The notes below the pieces were generated by a model. The model was not told the DNA's origin and searched no databases. It saw only the letters and a list, made by a program, of their open reading frames with translations. Position numbers and translations under genes: made by a program. Below, piece after piece: positions 6,743 to 12,546 of a stretch of DNA of 12,546 nt. Numbering within the stretch: the first letter of the stretch is position 1; every line of letters starts with the position of its first letter. The DNA is taken from assembly GCA_016839905.1 (NCBI GenBank), contig JAEOTJ010000329.1, positions 1-12,546 of the forward strand. The letters are read 5' to 3'. The stretch is from Promethearchaeota archaeon. GTDB taxonomy: Archaea; Asgardarchaeota; Lokiarchaeia; Sigynarchaeales; SOKP01.

Positions 6743-7843
6743 TCACTTTTCAATGATAGTTTCTTTAATAGCAGTTCCAAAATGAGTTGCTCCTGGTCCT
6801 ATATGGACTAAGATTTCGTCTCCAACCTTAATATCAACCACAGATTTAGCATTTCCACTAATATCAACTAAACGGATTGTTTCAGCATTTTGGCAGATAC
6901 ATCTTATAGGTATTTGTTTATCTCCCTTAGATACTTCTAATTCAAACCTTAACATTGGTCGAGTTTCTATCTTAACTCTCCCAACGGAAACAATTCGGGC
7001 GCCTCCATTACTGTTTACTACTATAACTTTATCACCGCCTTTTAATTCGCTTAAATAATTTGTTCTATAAACTTTATCTGGATCATCATTAGGGACAAGA
7101 ATATAGGCAGATACATCCCCCGCATTAACTCTAAAGGGTCGTGATGCCACGAATTGAGTTTCAAATACTTCCGCATGTACTAAAGCAAAACCCATTGCTG
7201 TACTACCCACGAGCATTCCTTCTCCAGAATGCATTAGAGAGGTCGTATCCACGCATACACGTTCGCTCTCTGGAATGTTTTGAATGTTAAGGACTTTAGC
7301 TTTATTTAATTCGATTTTAAAAGCAGAATGTAAGATTTTTTTAAGATCAACCATTTCACTCGCATTATTGGGTTTCATTAGAATTCCATCAACTCCGATT
7401 TCAAGTGTTTTTAACATTAATTCGGCTTCTTTTACACTTTCTACTTCTGCTATTAATTCCGTATCTCTTGAATGCATTTCAGCAATGAGATTTTCAAATG
7501 GAATGATTTTCCAGTCTTTAGCTGTAACAATTACAAAATCCACTTGACCAGATTTGGATAATTCTACTATCTCTTTCTCATCTTCTTTTGATTTTAATTG
7601 AATGTAATATCCAATTGAATCAATATCTTTCGATTCTTCTAATTTTTTCTTATCAGAAAGAATTCTATACTGTACCGACAATTCAGAATCCTTAGAGTAT
7701 AAACTAATTCTCTCTATTTTCTCAAATTCAGGATAAGTCTCTTTAGAAACTAAAAAATTTAATATATCTAAATTAAATGCTTCCTGGACTAATTCTTTAA
7801 AGTCTCCATTTGTTTTCTCGAAATTTAATATTATTTTTTTCAA
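6743..7843 (-). CDS. aroB': 3-dehydroquinate synthase II (archaeal AroB')
   Basis: A 366-residue protein of the MJ1249 family. In archaea that lack classical DAHP synthase and AroB, this NAD-dependent enzyme converts 2-amino-3,7-dideoxy-D-threo-hept-6-ulosonate, made by AroA', to 3-dehydroquinate, the entry to the shikimate pathway. The conserved C-terminal core is clear: SGEGMLVGSTAMGFALVHAE (206-225), ASRPFRVNAGDVSAYILVP (233-251), YLSELKGGDKV (263-273) and VHIGPGATHFGTAIKE (346-361). Length is close to the family norm. Translation starts at TTG 7841-7843; the overlapping ATG at 7848-7850 is out of frame and soon hits a stop. A TATATA box about 23 bases upstream suggests a leaderless message. 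The partner gene aroA' and other aromatic genes are not in the window. One difference from the sequence I recall for the family is Ser in place of His in the NAGxVHAY segment. Confidence 0.9.
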   Translation of the reverse strand: MKKIILNFEKTNGDFKELVQEAFNLDILNFLVSKETYPEFEKIERISLYSKDSELSVQYRILSDKKKLEESKDIDSIGYYIQLKSKEDEKEIVELSKSGQVDFVIVTAKDWKIIPFENLIAEMHSRDTELIAEVESVKEAELMLKTLEIGVDGILMKPNNASEMVDLKKILHSAFKIELNKAKVLNIQNIPESERVCVDTTSLMHSGEGMLVGSTAMGFALVHAEVFETQFVASRPFRVNAGDVSAYILVPNDDPDKVYRTNYLSELKGGDKVIVVNSNGGARIVSVGRVKIETRPMLRFELEVSKGDKQIPIRCICQNAETIRLVDISGNAKSVVDIKVGDEILVHIGPGATHFGTAIKETIIEK

Positions 7844-7861
7844 AATACATCAATGTTTGGG

Positions 7862-7870
7862 CTATATAAG
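7862..7870 (-). promoter_or_regulatory. TATA-like box for the aroB' gene
   Basis: The plus-strand CTATATAAG reads CTTATATAG on the minus strand and is centred 23 bases upstream of the TTG start, the spacing expected for a leaderless archaeal transcript. A second AT-rich word, CTTATAAAA, lies just beyond it. Confidence 0.45.
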
Positions 7871-7940
7871 TTTTATAAGTTTTATCTACTAATAATTTTT
7901 AAGGTAGAATGGTTATATAAAATATAAAAAGAATTAATTA

Positions 7941-7947
7941 ATTTATA
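7941..7947 (+). promoter_or_regulatory. TATA-like box for the ESCRT-III gene
   Basis: ATTTATA is centred 30 bases before the GTG start at 7974, so transcription would begin at or next to the start codon. An alternative box, TTATATAAAAT at 7914-7924, would give a leader of about 30 bases. Both lie in the 130-base divergent gap shared with aroB'. Confidence 0.4.
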
Positions 7948-7973
7948 ACCTCCAATAATGAAAAGATTGATAG

Positions 7974-8627
7974 GTGGGTATATTGAAAAAACTTTTCCCT
8001 AGAAAAGGTCAACAAAAAGATAAATTAATCACGGATGTGAAGCGATTTTCACACATGCTTGCATTAAAAAGTAGGAATTTTGCAAAAAGAGCAGATATCA
8101 ACAGAAAAAATGCTAAAATAGCTTTAACTCGAGGTGAAAAAGAAAGAGCTAGAAACTATTTAGTGCAATATAAACAATATCAAACGAAAGCAGATAGGGC
8201 AAATAATATACGGGCAAAATTTGAAAGACATGTAGAAGCAATTGAAGATGGAATTGCCATCCAACAATCAGGTGAATTCTTGGCTAGAATTAGGAATGAA
8301 TTAAAATCAATAGCAACTAAAGCCTCACCCACTAAAATTGCGGAGATTTCGGAAGATTCAGAAATGTATGTTACAGAGATTGAGGAGGCAGGTGATATTC
8401 TTGCTGGAGACCCTGAAATTGATTTAGGAATTGATATTGGAGATGAGCTAGAACAATTAGAAACTGAACTATTATTAGACTCCACGGGTAAAATGCCAAG
8501 CGTTCCCTCAGGAGATTTGCCTGAATATATCTCTGATGTTGGTTTAGAAGAAGGAGAAACTGAATTAGATTCAAAAGAAAAACTTCAGAAGGAAATAGAA
8601 AAGCTAAAAAAAGAATTAGATGGTTGA
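7974..8627 (+). CDS. ESCRT-III/Snf7-family protein, Vps20/32/60 (CHMP4/6)-like
   Basis: A 217-residue protein, the usual length for the family. ESCRT-III proteins polymerise on membranes and drive scission; Vps4 disassembles them. The N-terminus MGILKKLFPRKG is short, basic and amphipathic like a membrane-inserting ANCHR/helix 0. Residues about 17-112 form the long basic helical hairpin, with the family signature ALTRGEKERARNYLVQYKQY (50-69). Residues 113-150 match helices 3-4, and the acidic tail follows. MPSVPSGDLPE (174-184) resembles the CHMP6 MIM2 motif, and the last helix (201-215) resembles MIM1. Overall charge goes from basic to acidic, as in eukaryotic members. The start is GTG: an in-frame TAG precedes it at 7971-7973, and the ATG at 7958 is in another frame. 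It is the only plus-strand protein gene here; vps4 and the ESCRT-II genes are not nearby, so it may be an extra paralogue. Confidence 0.87.
   Translation: MGILKKLFPRKGQQKDKLITDVKRFSHMLALKSRNFAKRADINRKNAKIALTRGEKERARNYLVQYKQYQTKADRANNIRAKFERHVEAIEDGIAIQQSGEFLARIRNELKSIATKASPTKIAEISEDSEMYVTEIEEAGDILAGDPEIDLGIDIGDELEQLETELLLDSTGKMPSVPSGDLPEYISDVGLEEGETELDSKEKLQKEIEKLKKELDG
8493..8525 (+). other. MIM2-like Vps4-binding motif within ESCRT-III
   Basis: These bases encode MPSVPSGDLPE, residues 174-184. The human CHMP6 MIM2 segment, as I recall it, reads LPEVPSEPLPE, so seven of eleven positions are identical, including all prolines but one. MIM2 peptides bind the groove of the Vps4 MIT domain. The surrounding sequence is otherwise acidic linker, which makes the short Pro-rich match stand out. 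Confidence 0.6.
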
Positions 8628-8635
8628 TTTTTTCT

Positions 8636-9655
8636 TTATTTAAATTCTTTTAAAGCTAAAACCATATTTTTTAATTTTCCCATAGCAATTTTATGACCTA
8701 AGTCTTCTCCAAAAGCATCTTTTAATGGCCCGAATCCACAATCAGGTTTAATAACCAAATTTTCTCTTCCATATTTTTCAATAGCTTTTTTTATATATTT
8801 TTTTAGAAAATTAACATCTTCGATATAATCATCTACTTCCGTGCTCTCGCCCTTAGCAAATTTGGTTTGAACCGTTCCTACACCTAAGTATTTATCATTG
8901 TTTTCAAAATGACTTTTCTGAAATACATCAAAATTTTGTTCATTTGTCCGGAATTCGTGATCTAATATTCTTACATCAGTTTGTAAAAGGATCTCACATA
9001 ATTTTGGACTAATGCTGCCACACACATGGATTGAAGGTATTCTTTTTATTCCTGAAAGGGCTTTATTTAAAGTTTCGATAATATAATCTTCTGAATGAAA
9101 GTATGATTTTCGACCTATTAAAAGTCCAAGAATTGGCTCATCCATTGAGATTATGTTAAAACCCATTTCATTATAAGCTTTTCCAATCTTTTTCATAATT
9201 TCAGCTAATTTATCAATAATCCAAGCTTCCATCACTGCTCTAGGTTCATTAAATACCATCGGTTTTATCCCTTCAGCAAGCTTTTCTTTTAAAATGATTT
9301 CACTGGCTAATGTAAAAGGGCCTGTAAGACATGCTTTTGTACCTTTAATTTCTTCTTTTAAATCAGGATGATTATTTAAAAAATCCACAACGAATTCACC
9401 ATATTGTAAAGCAATCAGCTTATCGGGGATCTTAAAATCATCTTTTAAAAAGAACCTACCATTATCTTCTTTTAATGAGGGGATGATCCTTGATAACGGG
9501 GATAGAAATGAGTCGATCATGCTTTTTAATTGAGGAGAACAAGGATAATTGATTCCAACATTTATTTGATCCTCAAATGCTCTTATCATATTATCTTTAT
9601 TATTTTCAAGTGGAAAAGAACCAACTACAGTAGTAAATAAACCTTCTTTTTCCAT
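8636..9655 (-). CDS. Core MetE-type methionine synthase (cobalamin-independent fold)
   Basis: A 339-residue protein corresponding to only the C-terminal catalytic barrel of bacterial MetE. The MetE zinc ligands are all present: His210 and Cys212 (IHVCG), Glu234 (DHEFR) and Cys306 (PDCGFG). VGSFP (11-15) and MDEP (171-174) match homocysteine-site motifs. Such short archaeal enzymes methylate homocysteine to methionine using methyl-corrinoid donors, often carried on a corrinoid protein, rather than the methyl-folate used by full-length MetE. Which methyl donor applies here cannot be told from sequence. It converges on the ESCRT-III gene with only 8 bases between the two stop codons, so the two transcripts must overlap. 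No second copy is adjacent; some archaea pair such genes in tandem. Cytoplasmic, no membrane segment. Confidence 0.82.
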   Translation of the reverse strand: MEKEGLFTTVVGSFPLENNKDNMIRAFEDQINVGINYPCSPQLKSMIDSFLSPLSRIIPSLKEDNGRFFLKDDFKIPDKLIALQYGEFVVDFLNNHPDLKEEIKGTKACLTGPFTLASEIILKEKLAEGIKPMVFNEPRAVMEAWIIDKLAEIMKKIGKAYNEMGFNIISMDEPILGLLIGRKSYFHSEDYIIETLNKALSGIKRIPSIHVCGSISPKLCEILLQTDVRILDHEFRTNEQNFDVFQKSHFENNDKYLGVGTVQTKFAKGESTEVDDYIEDVNFLKKYIKKAIEKYGRENLVIKPDCGFGPLKDAFGEDLGHKIAMGKLKNMVLALKEFK

Positions 9656-9693
9656 AAAATAAATAAAGAGGAAACTAATTTTAAAGATTTTTG

Positions 9694-9703
9694 AAAAAAA
9701 AAA
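9694..9703 (-). terminator. T10 terminator after the zinc-finger protein gene
   Basis: Ten A on the plus strand give T10 on the minus strand, starting 8 bases beyond the stop codon at 9712-9714. It lies in the 56-base gap before the metE-like gene and suggests the two genes are separate transcripts. Confidence 0.5.
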
Positions 9704-9711
9704 GATCAGAA

Positions 9712-11637
9712 CTATGAAATATATTTATTTTGATTTGAGTTAAAAGGGAATTTCCTTTGCATGGCTTTAATTTTATCATCTATTAAATATACTTCTTTTT
9801 GTAGGTTTTTATATGTTCTAAAGTAATCGACTTCTGAAATATTGCCTTGATCGAACCTAACATCAAGTTTTTTTAGGGTTTGCTTAAGACTATATCTTTC
9901 CCTCTTTAAATCGAGCATTTTTTGATGTTTTTCCTTATTACTATCAAATTCAAAAGAATCTAATTCAGAGATATGTGGATTATTAATTGAAATGTTATTT
10001 GTATCAAATAAATCAGATAAATGATTTTTATTAAAACCTTGAGAGGAGTAGAAAGCATGTTGATCTTGATTAAAGGATGGACTTGAATTAATGGATTTAC
10101 TATGAAAAGAATTATGTTGATTGGTGGAATGTGGACTGAATCTATGTGCTCTTTCCAATTTTTTCATTAGAATGTTTTTATCATCAAAAGCGGATGAGGG
10201 AGGATTTCTATTATTATGAGGGTAATTTAACATGTTTGGTTCATAATTTTGAATCCTGTAAGGATCATAAATATCTTGAGAATAATAATCCTGTGAGTTT
10301 TCTATAGGTGCATGAATAGGATTCTGAGACCTTTGATATGGTTGTTCTCGAGGGTAATATGAAGGTCGGTTTTCATGATAGGCGACATTAAATCCTCGTG
10401 CATCTTGAGACCTTGTTATTCTTTTATAATTAACACTTTTATTATATTGACATTTTATACTAAAGAATGAATTGATTCCCGCCTCAATGAAACTTGTTAT
10501 CTCAGTTAAATCAAAATCTAAAATATTTAATCTATTTGCTGAATCCTTATCATATATTGCAATTTCATCAAAATTCCTTGCTAAGAGAATATATTCAATT
10601 ACATTTGAAATTAAGTTTGAGGGAAATGAAAATTCATATTTACCATAAGAAAATTCCAAGTAGAGTTTTTTGAATATCCTTCCACGTTCTTTAATGGAAA
10701 TTAAGTCATCAACAGGAGCCTTAAATATTAAGCTCTGATTTTTCTTAATCAAGCCAAATTCATGTATGAAAGACAAATCGAAATTAGTTATGAATAAAAT
10801 TCCCTTATTTTTCTTGAATTTATCTTGAGTATTAAGACCATTAGACAATTTTGTTTTAATGGCATATACAGGTTTTTCTTCTTCAGCTAGATTTAGGAAA
10901 TGCTTATTAGAGGCAAATAAATCATTTATATTATTTATGGCTTTTACATTCTTATGAAGATCTTCTATTTTTTCATCAATATTTTTTAAATTATTAGACA
11001 CGTATTCATTAATTGAAGTAAAGCTTCTCTCTAAGTTTTCTAATATCCCTTCAATTATTCGTATATTTGAGTTTGGTTGCTGATAAATATCAAAAAAATA
11101 TTCCTTGTTCAGAGATAAATGACGGAAATGAATTTTAATTTTTTCTTGTAGAGAATTTTTTGTATAAATGCAATGCTTGAATAGTTCCAATAACTCTGAT
11201 TCCATTTTTGGATAATGATAACACTTAATTGGAGGATCTCTAGCTGCTCTTAAAGAATGCCTTAATCTATTCAATTTCGTGCTGATCTTTCTAAGAGGTT
11301 TAATGGACCCGCGAGTCTCTTTAATTAATTCTAAAAATTTCTGTTCAAGTTCTTCTTTTTTTTCATAAATATTGATAATTTGATGAGAATGACATTTTGG
11401 ACAGGATTTTAAATGTTTAGTTGTTTTTATTATGTTTGTTGCATTGCATTGCTTGCATACTTTAACTCCATCAAGGATTTCAATATTTTTAGAATCACAT
11501 TCTTGACAGACATAATAATCAAATAATTCTTCACATAAGCAGTCAGAACAACAACTAGTGCCACATTCTTCACAATAATAAGCTAATTCCATATTACTTT
11601 GACAAAATCGGCATATATGTGAGTTATTATTTGACAT
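9712..11637 (-). CDS. Zinc-finger, coiled-coil, PH/GRAM-like protein with Asn/Gln-rich tail
   Basis: A 641-residue modular protein, ATG start. Residues 9-47 hold closely spaced Cys pairs (C9/C12, C22/C25, C30/C33, C44/C47) spaced somewhat like a B-box or cross-brace finger; a zinc ribbon follows (C61/C64 with C79/C82). Residues about 92-250 are helical with coiled-coil character. Residues about 255-355 (GILFITNFDLSFI, VDDLISIKERG, KLYLEFSYGKYEFSFP, then a helix) have the strand order of a PH/GRAM-like lipid- or protein-binding domain. Residues about 405-565 are low complexity, rich in Asn, Gln, Ser, Tyr and Pro. The end (570-630) is a charged helix with LDVRFDQGNISEVDYFRTYKNL-type sequence resembling a SHOCT module. 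The order finger, coiled coil, PH-like domain recalls eukaryotic TRIM-type scaffolds, but a RING finger is not demonstrated. Function unknown; a membrane-associated scaffold is inferred. Confidence 0.62.
   Translation of the reverse strand: MSNNNSHICRFCQSNMELAYYCEECGTSCCSDCLCEELFDYYVCQECDSKNIEILDGVKVCKQCNATNIIKTTKHLKSCPKCHSHQIINIYEKKEELEQKFLELIKETRGSIKPLRKISTKLNRLRHSLRAARDPPIKCYHYPKMESELLELFKHCIYTKNSLQEKIKIHFRHLSLNKEYFFDIYQQPNSNIRIIEGILENLERSFTSINEYVSNNLKNIDEKIEDLHKNVKAINNINDLFASNKHFLNLAEEEKPVYAIKTKLSNGLNTQDKFKKNKGILFITNFDLSFIHEFGLIKKNQSLIFKAPVDDLISIKERGRIFKKLYLEFSYGKYEFSFPSNLISNVIEYILLARNFDEIAIYDKDSANRLNILDFDLTEITSFIEAGINSFFSIKCQYNKSVNYKRITRSQDARGFNVAYHENRPSYYPREQPYQRSQNPIHAPIENSQDYYSQDIYDPYRIQNYEPNMLNYPHNNRNPPSSAFDDKNILMKKLERAHRFSPHSTNQHNSFHSKSINSSPSFNQDQHAFYSSQGFNKNHLSDLFDTNNISINNPHISELDSFEFDSNKEKHQKMLDLKRERYSLKQTLKKLDVRFDQGNISEVDYFRTYKNLQKEVYLIDDKIKAMQRKFPFNSNQNKYIS
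9943..10425 (-). other. Low-complexity Asn/Gln/Ser/Tyr-rich segment of the zinc-finger protein
   Basis: These bases encode residues 405-565, a stretch dominated by N, Q, S, Y, P and H with few hydrophobic residues, between the PH-like domain and the C-terminal coiled coil. Composition of this kind is typical of disordered, condensate-forming 'prion-like' regions in eukaryotic proteins. It is the only long segment of this kind in the window. Confidence 0.6.
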
Positions 11638-11771
11638 TTTATATTTTTAACCTATCCTTATTTAATCGAAGAATAAAAAATAATCGCTTTATCAAGAATA
11701 ATAGAAAGATCTTGATACAAAAAAGACTATGTTATTTGAATATCATCTTAAAAATAGAATTAATTCATCAA

Positions 11772-11993
11772 TTATTCTTTGACGTTCCAAGCTTCAGAAA
11801 AAATCTTCTTAAATATACTTTCTAAATCAGTGTTCGAAATATTCATCAACTTTTTAAATTCTTTAAAACTCTTTTCTCTCACAAGATTGAACAGCACGTC
11901 ATAGCTAATATTTACAGGCTGCTTTTTAATTTCTTTTTCAAAAATTTTTTGGATAACTTTTTTGATTGTTGCTTCAATTAGACCAAGGCTCAT
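11772..11993 (-). CDS. Small hypothetical helical protein, 73 residues
   Basis: An ATG-started frame of 73 codons downstream of the eL33 gene on the same strand, 66 bases away, with codon use and amino-acid composition like its neighbours. The product is Lys-rich and predicted mostly helical, with amphipathic repeats such as IKKVIQKIFEKEIKK (10-24) and FKEFKKLMNISNTDLESIFKKIF (42 onward). It has no Cys, no membrane segment and no motif I recognise. Position suggests possible co-transcription with the ribosomal protein gene. It could be a small nucleic-acid- or partner-binding protein, but that is only a guess from size and charge. Confidence 0.5.
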   Translation of the reverse strand: MSLGLIEATIKKVIQKIFEKEIKKQPVNISYDVLFNLVREKSFKEFKKLMNISNTDLESIFKKIFSEAWNVKE

Positions 11994-12059
11994 ATATTAT
12001 CTCACAATTCATTTGAAGTAAGGTTTAGTTATATTACTTTCTTATTGATGAAAAATTAA

Positions 12060-12353
12060 TTATTTTACAATTTTAATTTTTTTTCCAAGAGCTTGGCCAG
12101 GAACACCAGCTTTCTTGAAATGTGCTCTTACAGCTCCGTTATTTCCATGAGCTCTTGTAATGACTCCTTTTAAATCTTTACCAGAGGGACTGATCCATAA
12201 AACAATCCTTCCGACTATTTTATTAGCTTCTTTTCTCGTTTTTATTTTAGGAAAAACCAAGATACAATGCTTAGGATGTAAAGTATGACGCCCTCGCTTG
12301 TAATTTGAGATTACTCCTTCCATTCCTAATACATCTAACTTACTTAAAGCCAT
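12060..12353 (-). CDS. rpl35ae: Ribosomal protein eL33 (L35Ae)
   Basis: A 97-residue protein of the L35Ae family, a large-subunit ribosomal protein shared by eukaryotes and part of the archaea but absent from bacteria. Family landmarks are GVISNYKRGRHTLHPKHCIL (14-33), a basic segment in the place where eukaryotic members read YxRGKRNQ, and RVVxxHGNxGxVRAxF-like sequence ITRAHGNNGAVRAHF (65-79), followed by PGQALGKKIKI at the end. Length is normal for archaeal members. The start is ATG; an AT-rich word about 50-60 bases upstream (TTTAAATATTT on the minus strand) may be the TATA box. It is not inside a ribosomal protein cluster here. The call is firm. Confidence 0.93.
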   Translation of the reverse strand: MALSKLDVLGMEGVISNYKRGRHTLHPKHCILVFPKIKTRKEANKIVGRIVLWISPSGKDLKGVITRAHGNNGAVRAHFKKAGVPGQALGKKIKIVK

Positions 12354-12437
12354 TTAAGAAACCTTTTTAAAAAAAGCGTTTATTATTGATTAGTTAAATT
12401 GTTGAAATATTTAAAAAAATAAAAAATTTGGCATTAA

Positions 12438-12450
12438 CACCTTTTAGGTG
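12438..12450. repeat. Short hairpin before a plus-strand T-tract
   Basis: CACCT at 12438-12442 pairs with AGGTG at 12446-12450 around a TTT loop, and a T-rich run starts about 9 bases later on the plus strand. This looks like a small terminator for plus-strand transcription, but no plus-strand gene ends here, and upstream DNA is the promoter region of the minus-strand eL33 gene. The rest of 12354-12546 is AT-rich with no gene that I can see. Confidence 0.3.
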
Positions 12451-12546
12451 ATAACCCATTTTTTTTTCTTTTACTTATTTTGTAAAAATTTAGATTTATA
12501 TCATATAAACTCTTAGAATTATCATTTTTTTCTCCCACAAGCTATC

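Noticed and set aside
8180..8485. 101-codon minus-strand reading frame opposite the ESCRT-III gene
   Set aside because: It is the shadow of the ESCRT-III coding sequence; the Ser-rich product arises from its Glu- and Asp-rich codons read backwards.
11619..11825. 68-codon plus-strand frame
   Set aside because: It overlaps the start of the zinc-finger gene and the end of the 73-residue gene on the other strand, and its product is composed of AT-codon residues with no recognisable pattern.
12394..12459. Minus-strand 21-codon frame starting MGYHLKG
   Set aside because: Too short to support, overlaps the likely promoter region of eL33, and its product is mostly AT-codon residues (F, I, L, N).

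Overview
The window looks like a piece of an Asgard archaeal chromosome, most likely Lokiarchaeia-like. It is AT-rich. Gene content combines clearly archaeal genes (ribosomal protein eL33/L35Ae, the archaeal-type 3-dehydroquinate synthase II, a short 'core' MetE-type methionine synthase, a GH57 glycoside hydrolase) with eukaryote-like ones: an ESCRT-III/Snf7 protein, a Roadblock/LC7 protein with a long acidic tail, and a zinc-finger/coiled-coil/PH-GRAM-like protein. Taxonomy is inferred from this mix and from base composition; no marker gene was compared by search.

Layout, left to right. Bases 1-350 hold no credible gene but are about half G+C and full of inverted repeats, so they are probably a structured RNA of unrecognised class, perhaps cut by the window edge. 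From 520 to 7843 every gene lies on the minus strand: Roadblock protein (520-1581), P-loop nucleoside-kinase-like protein (1714-2436), zinc-ribbon membrane protein with a degenerate CPBP protease fold (2546-3643), GH57 hydrolase (3718-4974), an unrecognised membrane protein apparently broken by one in-frame TAA (5097-6602), and 3-dehydroquinate synthase II (6743-7843). The only plus-strand protein gene, ESCRT-III (7974-8627), diverges from aroB' across a 130-base gap with a TATA-like box on each side. The minus strand resumes with core MetE (8636-9655), the 641-residue zinc-finger protein (9712-11637), a 73-residue hypothetical (11772-11993) and eL33 (12060-12353).

Most genes are separated by 60-150 bases with TATA-like boxes or T-rich tracts, so most are probably transcribed singly; aroB' and metE are not beside other genes of their pathways. 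The strongest leads are: (1) an ESCRT-III protein with a C-terminal MPSVPSGDLPE segment very like the eukaryotic CHMP6 MIM2 motif that binds the Vps4 MIT domain, plus a MIM1-like last helix; (2) a 501-codon reading frame interrupted by a single ochre codon; (3) a CPBP-fold membrane protein that has lost three active-site residues while keeping two zinc ribbons; (4) a TRIM-like domain order in an archaeal protein; (5) a duplicated tryptophan-containing acidic motif in the Roadblock protein tail; (6) the structured RNA candidate at the left edge. A joint membrane-remodelling role for the eukaryote-like proteins is only an inference from proximity.
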